64,000 bases of DNA from Ecdyonurus torrentis (taxonomy: Eukaryota > Arthropoda > Insecta > Ephemeroptera > Heptageniidae): positions 8,934,403-8,998,402 of the forward strand of contig OX439136.1 in assembly GCA_949318235.1 (NCBI GenBank), in the 5' to 3' direction. The notes under the pieces were generated by a model. It saw only the letters and a list, made by a program, of their open reading frames with translations. It was not told the origin of the DNA and did no database searches. Shown here piece after piece: positions 30,284 through 48,100 of this stretch. The number at the start of each line of letters is the position of its first letter. Position 1 is the first letter of the stretch. A program made the translations under genes and the position numbers.

Positions 30284-30427
30284 GAGAAATTAAAGCACTT
30301 TTTGTATTGAAAATTAATGCAAAGCAAAATTCTTTAATTTTAATAGTAAATGGGACAGTCCCATTAACTATCAAAATTAGAGAATTTTGCTTTGCATTAA
30401 TTTTCAATACACAAGCTCTAATTTCAC
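30284..30427. mobile_element. Near-perfect 140-bp palindrome
   Basis: GAAAATTAATGCAAAGCAAA and TTTGCTTTGCATTAATTTTC are the inner arms, with GGGACAGTCCC at the centre. A related single arm (TTTGCATTAACTTTCAATAC) lies at 36355-36375. Mirror ORFs on the two strands are fold artefacts. Confidence 0.75.
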
Positions 30428-30929
30428 CCATTCTATTTTATTTCTGGCAATTTTTTTTATATGTTAATTTGCATACTGTATTTGCTTTGTATTAGTTTTA
30501 TCGAAACTGATGAAATCGGGCAAGACGTACATTATTTTTGGATTAATAAATAAGAGTATTACATATAAAAAAAAACTAGTTTCATTATAATGGATCTCCA
30601 AAGTATGTATTCAACAATGAAAATAAAATAAAATAGTCTATTTTTTACATATTTGGTGGATTCTCCTTTTTCATGTGTGTGTAACTATATATATTTATAT
30701 ATAATGCAATTTATTTCAGAATTTGAATTTTTGAAGCTCTAAAAGTTATGGTAGTTCATATTAATTTTTTATGTTGTATTATAGCCATATCTGCAATATC
30801 AATTGTAATTAAGTCATTAAGTCCATCGCCTAGTCGACACACCTTAATTATATAATGTAAGCGTATGTTGTTGTTTTTAGTTACAGTACAGGTGCCTCTC
30901 ATAGCGTTGCATTGTTGTTTATATATCGT

Positions 30930-31100
30930 CACCTCTAACGTCCCTATAATATACCAGGTACTCTCACTCCATAAGAATTATTAACACTTACTTTTCATTG
31001 TTGAGAGGTCAAGTTTGCCATTTAACTGCATGTTATTTGAGTGAGGTTTTTAACGGTTTTGGTGAGAGTACCTGGTATTTTCTAGGGATCTTAGTCACCT
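30930..31100. mobile_element. Palindrome with ACCAGGTACTCTCAC arms
   Basis: ACCAGGTACTCTCAC pairs with GTGAGAGTACCTGGT. Weaker outer pairing extends to GTCACCTCTAACGTCCCTA. Confidence 0.55.
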
Positions 31101-31244
31101 CAGAATAAGAATGTCGTATCTGCAAAAAAATTTGATGCAATTCTGAGCCTTATGTTCATAACTGAGCCTTATGTTGATAACAAATAAGGCTCAGAATTGC
31201 ATCAATTTTTTTTGCAGATACGATCATTCTTATTCTGAGGTGAC
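31094..31244. mobile_element. 150-bp near-perfect palindrome
   Basis: GTCACCTCAGAATAAGAATG pairs with CATTCTTATTCTGAGGTGAC. Arms run on through TGATGCAATTCTGAGCCTTA to a centre near 31165. Confidence 0.78.
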
Positions 31245-31575
31245 GATTATTATGGATATATATAGGATGTATGTGGATGACGTCATATTTATTGCGCTTG
31301 GAGGCCATACTGGTGTAGTAAATAACATTGCTTAGCATAGGACAAACTTTGTTTAAGTCAATTTACTTTGTTAAATCTGTAAATTTTTGTTCATGTTATT
31401 TTTCTCACATACTTGAGATACTAATTCAACATATTTACAACATCAATGCTCTCAAAAATATTGTATAGTGTTTATAAACTGGCATAATAAGCTATTTTCC
31501 TATGCCACCAATGTTATTAAGTTATCCAACATGGCGTCGACTTTAACATGAATGCATACACCCTATAGCCGCGCG
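31245..31575. repeat. Dispersed repeat family E, reverse orientation
   Basis: It carries GACGTCAT, GGAGGCCATACTGG, ACATCAATGCTCTCAAAAAT and GGCGTCGACTTTAACATGAA, which are the reverse of the copy at 32480-32790. The two copies flank the 31746-32220 palindrome in opposite orientation. Confidence 0.6.
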
Positions 31576-31745
31576 GTGCTATATCATATCGGATATCGGG
31601 AGCAGGGAGTTGGTAGACTTTTATGGCATGTAAGGTAAGAGACATGAGTCGCGTTTGAAAGTGTGTGCACAATGTCCCTTACATATCTTCAGGTCCCTGT
31701 ACAAATCTTAAGTGAAACTAAATCAAACTTTTACATGCAGCGCCC

Positions 31746-32220
31746 AATGAGGAAGACTAATGATTTTTGGGACAGTATTTGAGCACATTTTTAGAAAGAG
31801 CATAATTAGTAGATTCTATTGACATCAATATTTACCTTTATTACTTAAATTTCAGCGATTAATTAATGATTTAAAAGTGGCAGCCACGCCCCCAAGAAGC
31901 CTGTGCCGTTAGTCATTTGTTTGAATTTGCAGCGGAGTCTGATGTTCTTCTGCAAATTTGGATACGAGAATTTAAAATTTCGCGTAAAATTTAAAATCTC
32001 GTATCCAAATTTGCAGAAGAACATCAGACTCCGCTGCAAATTCAAACAAATGACTAACGGCACAGGCTTCTTGGGGGCGTGGCTGCCACTTTTAAATCAT
32101 TAATTAATCGCTGAAATTTAAGTAATAAAGGTAAATATTGATGTCAATAGAATCTACTAATTATGCTCTTTCTAAAAATGTGCTCAAATGCTGTCCCAAA
32201 AATCATTAGTCTTCCTCAAT
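31746..32220. mobile_element. 475-bp near-perfect palindromic element
   Basis: Arms match almost without mismatch from AATGAGGAAGACTAATG to the complementary right end. They pass through TGGCAGCCACGCCCCCAAG and CGGAGTCTGATGTTCTTCTG to a loop at about 31972-31995. It has the lowest mismatch density of the large palindromes here, so it is probably recent. The two 66-codon mirror ORFs are explained entirely by the fold. Confidence 0.85.
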
Positions 32221-32479
32221 GGCAGCTAAAGGAGCGTACATATACTATTAATATTAATAATATATAATATACTGCTTCATATAAGGTTTGAGATCTTCTT
32301 ACCTGCGAACGCAAGCATTCCGTGTGTTTACGTCATGTATTATATTGTTTCTAACCTTCAGTCAGTCTTATTAGTTTGATAAGAATAAGGATTAACATGA
32401 CATATATATATGGACATGACGAGGACTTCGTCTTGGCAAGTCCTAGTTTTGAAAAAATATATATATATAGGGTGGTTTC

Positions 32480-32790
32480 ATTCATGTTAAAGTCGACGTC
32501 ATAAGTGAGTACTAAATAACATTGGCCGGTATAGGAAAATGGCACATTTTGCCAGTTTAAAAATACTTCGCGATTTTTTTGAGAGCATTGATGCTGTTAA
32601 CAGGTTGAATTAGTACCTCAAGTATGCAAGAAAAATAATAATAACAAAAAAAAAGGGCTAATTTCCAAAGAAAATAGCCAAAAACTACCTTTGCCCTATA
32701 CTGAGCAATGTTAATCATTGCTCAAGATGAGCATCGAAAAGCACTCAGAATGACGTCATGCGCACACACCCTATACCGCCACACTTTTTT
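32480..32790. repeat. Dispersed repeat family E, forward copy upstream of SLC35E3
   Basis: Contains GTTAAAGTCGACGTCAT, GGTATAGGAAAATGGCACA and GAGAGCATTGATGCTGTTAA, then a CCCTATACTG region with an inner inverted pair CTGAGCAATG / CATTGCTCA. It ends about 80 bp before the SLC35E3 ATG. Confidence 0.6.
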
Positions 32791-32866
32791 CTTATTTGAA
32801 TTTACGATCGTCATTTGTTAAAATTCCACAGCTGAATAATTTGTGCGCGTAATTAAAACTTCCAAA

Positions 32867-37312
<4,446 letters not shown>

Positions 37313-38565
37313 GCTTATTTTATCTAATAATTAAAATAAACTTTTTACAGTATTTCACAATCTTTTTAAGCTATAAATAGTAAATTTAATACTCTTATCT
37401 AATAAGAATAAGCATCGGTTTTACTATAACAATAAATTAGATTCTTACTAAACTTTACATTGTGCATTAATTGTATACTCTACTGCTGAAAATTTTATAG
37501 TTATAGTTATGAATTATGATAATAAATACTGTACTTGAAAAAAAAAAAAAAAAAAAAGTATGTGTATAAAAATAACACATATGGTCAAAAATAACAAGAA
37601 ATAAAAAAAGAAAGCTACAATTACGCAAACACATAAAAATGCTCTCTACTACAAAATGAAAATCATGACAATAAAAATTATTCTTATAAATTAGCATTTA
37701 CATGTTAGATTTATCTACAACAGCAATAACAACTAACTCGATCTTTAAATTAAACACAAAATAAGTAATAAATTTATAAAGCTTTCATATAGTTACCTAT
37801 TATAAAACACTTACCTTGCCACTTATAAAAAATATTATTATCCTATATCGTATATACTTAAATAAGGTGTGTGCCATTTTATAAGTTTTAGTTTATTGTA
37901 TATTTTTATTGTAAATATTGGTTGTACTTATATGTATTTTTATGAACATTTTTTTAATCCTATTTATATTTACATATCATTTTTAAAAGGGAAAATAATA
38001 ATTAATTTATTCAATTGTTCCTTATTAGAGATGTTTCTTAGACCTACTTCTCTCTCCCCCCCCCCCTTTCTTTTCAATAATTTTGATAAATTGAGACATC
38101 AATAGGTTCTTTCTAAAATCCACATTGAAACTTTTCTTTCATAATGCCAATAATTACGGAAAGAAGTCGTCTTTGCAGTAATAGATTGATAATAAAATGA
38201 TCATTATTTTATCAATTAAAACTTACCATCTAAATTAAATCTTAAAACTCATTAGTTTAAATAGCACAACAACAAAACCTACCCTACCACTTCCCTTTTT
38301 ATTAATTATCACTGCAAATTTCTAACTTATTTTTATATTATAAATTACAATATTAGCAACGAAATATGTACCTACAATATAAATTAAATGTTCAGTATTT
38401 TGAAAATTTATCATAAATGTGATCAAGTGATTTAATTGTCACAAATTTTTGCTTCTTGCTATTAAATCTATTATAGGATATATTTAACTTAATTTTAAAT
38501 GAACCTCTAACTTGTATTTGTCCTATTTAAGCTTGCCATTTTGACACCATTATACAGTATGTACA

Positions 38566-38699
38566 CACAATGGACCACTTGCAATGAACAAACTTTTTAA
38601 AATAATTTGAAAAATTCTCAATGCATTTCTTATGAAAAAATCGTTTTCACTTACACGTTGCAACAATTAAAAACATTTCATTGCAAGTGGTCCATTGTG
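38566..38699. mobile_element. Inverted-repeat element with CACAATGGACCACTTGCAAT ends
   Basis: The 20-base left end is perfectly matched by ATTGCAAGTGGTCCATTGTG at the right. The centre is AT-rich and unpaired. Confidence 0.75.
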
Positions 38700-39113
38700 A
38701 TAAATATGATTTATATGATCATTCAAAAAACTTGCACTCAATTTTAAGGTTTTTCTTATGAGAAAAACTTTCTCTTAGTAAAATATATAAATGACAATAG
38801 TGTGTACTGCCAAGGATCTATGAGTTAAAGAAAATAGAAATAAAATGCAGCTAATAAGCTTGATATTACATTTCTTGTAGTTTCAGGAAAAAATTGAATT
38901 GGCAATTAATAATTTGTACTCCTACTGTAAGCTGAAAGCTCAGTATTGGAATTATTTAACCTCAAATTTCTCAAATATTTTTTTTGTTACCTAATCAGCC
39001 TCATTTTAAGATTTATATATGCATATTTTTTTTAAAGTTTAAGTTTACCCCCCCCCCCTTTTTTTATTTAACTTACCTACAAAATGAGCTTTTAACTTTT
39101 TCTCTAATATTTA

Positions 39114-39458
39114 TTAAGGGAGTAGGGTACCAATCTTGTATCTCAAAAACTAGAAGTGTTTTGGGTCTAAATTGGGTGTCATTGTGTAGCTAAGGGTTAC
39201 ACCTAGCCATGATAAAAATTTCATGATATTTTACCGTCCCGAAAAGAAAAAAATTATTGAAATTGACGTTGGGCCTTATGGGCCTAAAATTTCAAAATAT
39301 CATATAAAATTAATTTGCACGGTGACCCCCTAAATTTTTATATATATATTTGAAATTGTCTCAAGCTGAAGTATCATTGTGCAAAATTTCAGCTTTTTTT
39401 GACAAGAAAGGTTTGAGTCTAATGGCTAATGGCCAACGTCGGTCCCCTACTCCCTTAA
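39114..39458. mobile_element. TTAA-flanked element, family G copy 2
   Basis: TTAAGGGAGTAGGGTACC at the left and the complement of the right end TTAAGGGAGTAGGGGACC. TTAA at both edges. No ORF of note; the central part contains short CATGATAAAAATTTCATG-like pairing. Confidence 0.72.
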
Positions 39459-39805
39459 TAGGTGTACCAATGTACTTCAAAATCATAACCTTATAGTCTA
39501 TATGCTATATTATTATTTTGCAATTTTATATACGCTCATTTGGTTTATAATAAAAAGACAATAAATATTATATGTATTATTTCTTTTTCAATCCTTAAAT
39601 CTTAATACATTTACATTGTAATAATATAATTAAGTAAAAGGTATAATAAAATTAAAAGAGAAGGTTAGAGGGTACCAGCAAGTATCCTAGAACAGACAGT
39701 TTGTGGAAAGTCATTACAACACAGATAATTAACACATTGGATAGCTTCTAAAACTTAACTCCAAGTAAGTTGCAACCTATAAAGTTAAATACTCATATTT
39801 TTTTA

Positions 39806-40262
39806 ATGAGGAAGGTGAATTCTTTTTGACACCCACTTTTTATGACATTTTTGAAAAGAGCGTTAAAAAATTTTGAGACGGTATTTTGTCTTAGACCGAT
39901 TGGAGCATGCGAAGTATTTTTAATTAATTTTTAAAAATCGACCTAAAAAGCCTGTGACGTCATCAATCGAGCATTTATTTTGAAAAGTATTGACCGTAGA
40001 AGGTTCAGTAGCCAGTTTTTTGAAATCCTGAAGACGAGTTGATTTCATTAAACTGGTTACCGAACTTCGAATGATTAGTATTTGCCGAGAAAAAAGTAGA
40101 CTGATGACGTCACAGGCTTTCTAGGCTGATTTTCAAAAATTAATTAAAAATACTTCGCATGCTCCAATTATCTTAAGAAAACATAGCGCCTCAAATTTTT
40201 TAAAGCTCTTTCCAAAAATATCATAAACTCAACAAAACATTTTCAATTTACCTTCCTCGCAA
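39806..40262. mobile_element. 457-bp palindromic element
   Basis: AATGAGGAAGGTGAATT, GGAGCATGCGAAGTATTTTT and CCTGTGACGTCATCA pair with TGATGACGTCACAGG, AAAAATACTTCGCATGCTCC and a right end TTTACCTTCCTCGC. The loop lies around 40030. Confidence 0.75.
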
Positions 40263-41700
40263 CAATCAAAATAACAAGTTAACTGTTAGTTAGTGTTGCA
40301 GCTTACGGGGTCAAAAGTGTTAAGAGTATGTATGTGTGCCTTTCTTGTTCCATACCGACTCGAAGAGAAACTAAAGTTACCTTTATCCTTTGTTTTTAAT
40401 TTTATAATACCTAACGGCAATGGTTTATTTTCCTTAATATATTACAGGTACAGTAAAATTAGTATTAATTTTTTTTTCTATTTTTATTGCCAAAATTTTG
40501 TAAATAATAATTATTACATTTCCTATATATTATAAACACAGCCAAAAATCTTCAACCAAATAAATATTAAAGCTTAAAATATTGTCAACATTCTATTTAT
40601 GTCATCCAAATATATATAAAGAAATAAATTTTTATATTATTGAGCTACTGTATCAAAAAAAAAATACAATTATAACTCAATATTTATATATAATATACCT
40701 ATATTAATTCCCTTATTAAATACTTAACTTAATTTTTACTGTACTTTAAATTGATTAATTGGTTTAAATTTTAAAATACAAGCAAGAAAACATTAAAGAT
40801 TTACTGTAAAGACACATATACGCACAAATAAAACATACTGATATGTTTTGCAGCACAATTATTTTACTTTATTATTATTATTATTATTATTTTAAATTAA
40901 ATAGAGATTCTAATATTTATAAAAAAATTTATTGTATTCATTTAATAAAAAATAACATTATATTACTTTGTAACTTTTGGAAGCTCCCGTTTTGGCCTTT
41001 TTATTATTACTTTTTTTAGGAAGACCCTCAATGTCTTTTATAATGCATACAGAATACACGCGTTATGATATTTTGATTTAAATTAAAACTTTAATTTTTA
41101 CTATAAGATTTTAAAAATAAATTTTATTCATAGACCATTTATGAAAGAGAATATACGTGTTCTATATTTAGAGATATACCTACAAAATTATTAAATAATT
41201 ATAACAACTTCTAAAATAATATTAGCATTCCAAAAGCTTTTCTTTTTTTAAAGATAATAATAATAATAGATATAAATCACAATACATGACACAAATTTTT
41301 ACTTAAAATTAAGATTAAAATTATGATCATAATAATAGGCCTATTGTCAAAAACTTAATTTACAAAAAAAGAAAAGTTATAAAGGATACAACCATTAAAA
41401 TTAACATGCAATAACAAAATAATAATAATAAAAAACATTTTATAAAATTTTAGATCTTGCACGTAATTTTCATTTTCATTCATCTTTTTTTTTTTCCCCT
41501 ACCAAAAGATCTTACAAATTTTTTCATTTTTCTCATTTAAAATTAGTTGGACCTGTTATTAAAACACAGATTAGACTTCAATCTCTCATACTACAATACA
41601 CAAAAGTATTATAAATACCAACTGTTGTTATGTTCTTTGCAAATTAAATAAGTCTTGTTTTTGTGAAATAGTATAGGACCCAGAACAAAAAACATACGTT

Positions 41701-41823
41701 ATATCGATGTTGTTGCGAGCAATATGTGTAACTCGTTTTTTGTCACATGAAGCAAAATGTCTATCTTTTAATCCCCATGACAAAAAACGAGTTACACATA
41801 TTGCTCACAACAACATTGATATC
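41701..41823. mobile_element. Palindromic element, family B copy 2
   Basis: GATGTTGTTGCGAGCAATAT and ACTCGTTTTTTGTCA pair with TGACAAAAAACGAGT and ATATTGCTCACAACAACAT. Same core as 27562-27881 but without its outer arms. Confidence 0.78.
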
Positions 41824-41968
41824 CTATATAAAAAAAAGAGACAGAGAGAGTTAAATGAATGCTGATTATTATTGCTGCTTTGAACTCAACAAAAATGAAG
41901 AAAATTGTACTCTTAAAAGTCAAAGCTATTTCAATTTTTGATTCCAGTATGAGTAATAAATCTAGTCT

Positions 41969-41999
<31 letters not shown>

Positions 42000-42105
42000 G
42001 TCCAACAATTTACAAAAATGAACACGTGATTTTTATTGTTTACCTAATTGATATAATGAGAGAACACGCACACACTGACACACACACACACATAAACACA
42101 ACATA

Positions 42106-45100
42106 TTACAAATTACAAAGAGCAATGAAGATATCAGATGTATCATCTTGTTGCCATGGTGATGGTGATAAACTAAAGTTCTGATCTGCTCTGATAAACA
42201 AAGCCTGACCTCGCCTTAGTTCTGAGCTAGGACCATCATCTATACTATAGACTGCAGGTCCTAGAGCAAGTACTACTGAAGCACATCCATTACCAGGTAC
42301 ACTGATTTTCTCAGGGTGTCCTGAACCAATCTGAAACAATGATGCATGTCTTTTGGGTGCAACCAGGGCGATATATTATTTATAGACACTCAACCCTAAT
42401 AATAAGTATTTTTTTATTTTTCTCCAAATCAATTCAATAGAAATTAGTCATTTACAGTACTGTATTTGACTTTTTCTAGCCCACGGGATAAGCGAGCCCC
42501 GCGAGGGTAATGAGGGGATATGTGACGTCACATTTCCCTCTACTGTGTGAGTAAAAAGTCTGGACACCTTCTCAGGTAAGCTTAGCAGGTAGAGCAAGAG
42601 GCATATAATTTTACTCTCACAGTAGAGGGGCATTTACTATACCTCATTACCCTGGCGGGGCTTGCTTATCCCATCCCGCGGGTTAGAAAAGTCAAATAAA
42701 TGACTAATTTCTATTGAATTGTTTTGGAGAAGAATAAAAAAATACTTATTTTTAGAGTTAAGTGTGTCTTTAAACTTGTTATTTGTACTTACCCTGACAT
42801 GCATGATTGCAAAGTCTGAGATACCATGCGGTATATATTTAGTACAGTTGTCTGTGTATTCAATCTTATCCAAGTTAGGTGTGCTATCTGATGGTTCATA
42901 CTCCAACATTGCACAAAGTGTCTCCACATCTTTCAACTTGGGAGTAAGTCCTCCACGTACAACATTGTCTGAGCATGCCATGATTTCAACACATTCTGTA
43001 ACATACCATACAAATACTGTCAAATGGGGTGACGTGGCCAAATTTTCACTTTATTTTTATACACTTTAAATTAATGGCTTAGAAAAACCCTGTCTATGCA
43101 ATAATTGACATGAGGAAGAAAAAATATTCTAGCCCAGGCCAAAAAGAAATGTAGTTATAGGCCCTAGCGTATGTAAGTGGCTCATATTGCTCTATAGAAA
43201 GCAATAGGATCCCCTTACATACGCTTATATATTTCTTTTCGGCCTGTGTTAGAATATTTTCTCACCTCGCGTTCCTGTATGTGTAAGCTCATACTATCTC
43301 CCATTCCACAAATTTTCCTAATCTATCTATATGTTTCTATCAAAACATTAAATTAATGCATACTGTAATTGAAGAGTACCACAAGTGTGGTACCTCATGT
43401 AAATGCAAATTACATGGTGAGTAAAATGATCAGTATCATTTGTTGAATTGTTCTGATTGCTGTATTAGTCTAACGACTTATGCACAGGAATGATGTATTT
43501 AAAGAGCCCCTGGCCTCAAAATCAAATTTCCTCTAAATGATATATCATGAGATAGGACTATTAAAAATACACATATTTTGTGCCTTAGCCCTTCAGTTCT
43601 CTTACACTTACAAACTAGGGAGAAAACTTGAAAAGTAGGCAACCCACGCTACAATTTCTATTGTAGATCCAGAATTGTTGACGTCATGAATTCCTAAAAT
43701 TGCCTAATTTACAGTTTTTCAACCCCAGTTTGTGAGGCTACAGAAGGGTTGAAGGATATAATATGTGTATAAATAATGGTCCCATCTCGTGATTTTTATG
43801 TTTTTAATTTAATTCTTTGACGCCAGGAGCCCTTTAAGGTTGGGCCCTCCTTTGGGGGTTGCGGCGACAGTGGTGCCATCTCTTGGTGAAACCATTTTCT
43901 TTATTTACGGGCAAAATACCCATTTTATATGCAGCTTATATGACTCAAAATACATTGAGCATCTAGAAAAATATAAACTGAAATTAATTATTTTTGATTC
44001 GTGAGTCCACATGAAGCCTAACTCACTTTCAACCCTATGGAAATTTTCCCCAAATATAGTTCATAAAAGTGTCAATAGATGGCCTACAAAATTTTCCGTA
44101 GGGTTGCCCGGGGTTACCAATGAAGATTGGGATCTGGAGATTTTTTAATAAGTTCTATTAATTCCAATCTAAATGCTGAATATAATTTGAAGATAATATT
44201 GTTAAAACTTTTCTCGTAAGAAATTATTGAAAATTCAAATGGGATCAATGCAACGCCCAACCTTAATTTAGTAATATTATGAAAATTTATGTTCTGTTGT
44301 ACACCAAGTGTGTTTAATGAATAAAATAAATAAATAAATACTTTGTTAGGTGAATATAAAATGTGTATTCTTGAAGGATAATATATTTATATACGTACAA
44401 TAATTTAAACATTTTATAATTTTGTTTACAAATTATGAATTAACTAAATATGTATTTCAATATTCAAGTTTATTTTATGGTAATTTTCTCCATGAATTTT
44501 AACTACTTCTATTACAATATTAATTAAATAGGATCAAATCCCTTTAAAAATAATTATTTTAACTAACCTCCTGAGATATAGGCATGGATCTGGTTAGCAG
44601 GTAAGAAAGCAACTTCTCCTGGTTTCATATCATAGTCCTGTAGAAAGTAGAGACTGAGCACTCCAACATCTCCAGGAAAGTGGGAGTGTAGGGACTCTAG
44701 TAGGTCTGCATGACACGCACCACGCATTGCTTCATCTGGATGTCACAAGAACAAAAAAAAAAAAAAATTAAGTTGGATAGATACTGTAGTTGTAAGATAG
44801 ATATGAGGAGGGTGACGGACTTGGTTTGGAAATCGTTAAAAGAAGAACTATGTTTTAACAATAATTCTTTGTCCGTTCTTTATTTCAAGCAAAACAATCT
44901 CTGTAAATTTCTTATAAAATCAAGTAAATTTAAACTTTTTTTTTTTTTGTCCCGAAAAAAGTTTTAATAATATTTTTAAATTTAAAAAAAAGTTTCTAAT
45001 GTGACTAAAATTTGAATTTCCACATCTGCAAGTAATCTTCAAAGTGGAATAACTTAAATACAGTATTTGACCATATTGTCATATGTTTGACGTAGCTAAA

Positions 45101-48100
45101 CTTTTAAGTACCATTTCTTTGTTATTTTGTGTTAATATTATAATTCGCGACCGTCAAGTTTGAGAGATACCAGTCAGTCACCTACTCCCTTAAAGTGACT
45201 CATGGCTATGTGTTGGTATGGAGAAATACATTAATTGTTATTTTGCAACAGAGTGTTATCATGCTACACCTTCTCTATAGTCCTGTCCAGACATAAGTCT
45301 TATTAACAGGTACAATGAAAATTGCACACATGGGCTGGTAACAGCCTAATACACAGCCCGTCATTTGCAATTATAGCCTAGAGAAACCATGAAAACTCTA
45401 GGTAGGCTGAATGCTGGAACTCGGTGCAATCACATGAGTCATGCACCTCCTAAATGCTGTGTCATCATGGAATGCATGTAAGACATTGCTGCATATATAA
45501 TACATAAAATTTTGAACTATCATAGTCATTGGGTATAGATTCTAATACAGGATTTGATTGAATATTGAATAGCTTTATTAAATTTTATCATTTTATCAAG
45601 ATTTGTTTTAAAGAATGGAAGAAATTCAAATTTATTACTTCTGAATTACTGTATATTATTGTAAGGAATATAATTTTTGCATTGGTTTTATTGGTGTTTT
45701 CAATAAATTAACATACCCATATGCGCCACCCTGGCTAAGATTGTATTCAAGGTTTGTTGTACAAGTTCATCTGGTGCTGTCATCAAAGCTTTATAAGCTT
45801 TTTGTAAAGTTTCCTTGCCCTCAGATTGGCTGCATGAGATTAACTGATCTGCAATATCTGAGCCAATCACATGACGTAACTCAGGAACAGCTATCAAACA
45901 TATAGAGTAGGCAATTAAATTGTACTTTTTTTTTTTCCAAACAGACTTTGAAGTAACATTATATTTTGCATGTTTCATGAGCTATCTCTCTGCTAGATAA
46001 AAATTAAATAATTTTAAATTTCAATAGGAGCCAGTGCGCCTCTTCTTTTTAATTAAAAAATTAAATCAAATTTTGCCAAGCCCCCTTATATAATCTGCTT
46101 CACATATCTTCAGAAACGTCTCACGATATTTGCTCACTTTTGGTGGCCAAAATTACAAACTGGTATTGCCGCTTCATACAAGGCAATAACTGTTTGTCAT
46201 TTTGACCATAAAATGTGGCTGAGTGCTGATTCAAGCTAAAAACTTACATGAATCAAATTATAAAAGTCAGCTGATTGTTGCTTGGCCAAGCAACGATCAA
46301 ATTTTAATTTAATATTTAAATTAGAAGGAATAGTCCATCAGATTTTAACAAGTTGTGAAATTGTTTTTGTACCTAGTAAATTCTAAAAAGCCAGGGTGTC
46401 TGTACCCCTTTAAGTCTGTCTACCTTGCAATTTTATAAAATCCAGAGCTTAATGTTTTATAGTTAAAGTTAAGACTGGCTTACATTTCAGATTGAGCTGG
46501 ATATCTCCAACAGTTCTGAATCCTCTAAGCATCTTAAAATTGCTCAAAGTGTACAACATCTCAGGTTTGTGATTTGGATCCTTGTAAATTGTAGGAAACT
46601 TCTCATGTAGTTCCTCAGCATGGGTCTGTTAACATATTTATATATTACAGTACTCTATAAAAAATTGTTTAAGTGTCTCAGTCCTAAAATGTATGTATTT
46701 CACATTCATTTAAATAACATTATGACATGACATTCATGAATGGGCATGTTACTAAACTTTTTAATTATAATTGATACCTTATTAGGATGTGCCTGAATTG
46801 AGAGTGGTTTGCTCACTGATAAAATTTTTAATAAAAATGGTAACTCTCTACCATATTTATCAAGAACTTTTTGTCCCAAGGAGTCTGGATTTTGTAAGAC
46901 ATAATCTGAAACAAAATTTAAAAACTATGTTAATTTAATTTCAATGATTTTCAAGTTAGACAAAAAACTTTGCATAATTACTCACAAAGTTTGTGCGACA
47001 GTAGTTAGGGTTATGTATTATATATAATTTATATATCGAGAGCTATGCGGCATTTCAGTACTTCTGCAATCTCCGTGGAAACAAATTTGGCACATGTGTA
47101 ATCTTCGCCACGTCTACTAATGGCACATCTGTAGATGTAAAAATGTTTCAAAAAAGGGGAGCGTGGAGAATACAGATGTGCCAAAATTGCACCCGCAGAG
47201 ATTGCAGTAGCAACAAAATGCCACGTAGCCCTTGATATCGATAGCTCCGCGGAAAACTGAACTACAGTATCTATAATCTCCGCGCGCCTCAAATTTGGTA
47301 CATCTGCGCTTTTCCCTTCTCCCGAATTTGAAGCATCTCTTACCAGCGCTCCATTACAGATGCTTCAATTTTAGGAGAGGTGGAGAGCATAGATGTTCCA
47401 AATTTGAGGCACACAGAGACTATGGATATTTCAGTTTTCCGCGGAGCCATCTATATATTACTTCTTTTTTTTATACATACACACTTAAAATTTTAGTTTG
47501 CCCCTCAGTTATCAAATTTTAGTTTGCCCCTCAGTTATCAAATTTTAGTTTGCCCATAAGTTATAAAAAAAAAAAATCTGAATCTCCCAACAATATTTTA
47601 CTAATTCATTAGACAAATAACATTTGAACAAGCAGTAAGTAAAGGTATGTATGTACAGCTCTGGCCAAAACTTTAAGAACGAGGCAGCAGCGGCGGCAGC
47701 GCTTTACAATAAAGATAACATATATGTAGTGTGGTTGTGGGTTGCCTGTACAAATTGTTCTTAAACTTTTGGTCAGAGCTGTACAATACATACATAATAT
47801 TATATATACACATGTAGTGCCCGAGTTTTGATAAAAGTTGCAATTTATGTAATAGTTTAAGCTTTTATTTTATGTGAAGAAGGTTGCAGAATCTTTAAAA
47901 ACTACAAATGAAAGGAAAAATAAAAATAGCTTTCAGTTGCTAATCAGATACTTATCTACTTATGCTACTTATCTATATTACATTATTGAAATACGCGTTT
48001 TTTATTACATAGTTTTACTGACAGAAGAAGAACATGTATGTACATACATATGTACATATGTATGTACATATGTAAATAATAGGGTTAAACATAGAAAAGA

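Larger units (their letters stand above)
29274..32866. other. Intergenic region between POLR3G and SLC35E3
   Basis: POLR3G 3' UTR (signal at 29400-29405), then 3.4 kb with no gene seen. It is almost entirely a chain of inverted-repeat elements, listed separately. The SLC35E3 promoter should lie in the last few hundred bases, where a family E repeat (32480-32790) reaches to within 80 bp of the start codon. Confidence 0.6.
37313..42105. other. Convergent intergenic region SLC35E3 / MPI
   Basis: The tail-to-tail genes leave 4.8 kb without a detectable exon. SLC35E3 poly(A) signal at 37335-37340; MPI signal (TTTATT on the plus strand) at 42032-42037. The rest is AT-rich, with four inverted-repeat elements listed separately and C and T runs near 38057 and 39051. 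Confidence 0.6.

Noticed and set aside
31863..32103. Pair of 66-codon ORFs on opposite strands with nearly the same protein
   Set aside because: They are mirror images created by the palindrome at 31746-32220, not a gene pair.
42719..43069. 116-codon plus-strand ORF opposite MPI exon 6
   Set aside because: Antisense shadow of the conserved MPI exon, without independent evidence.
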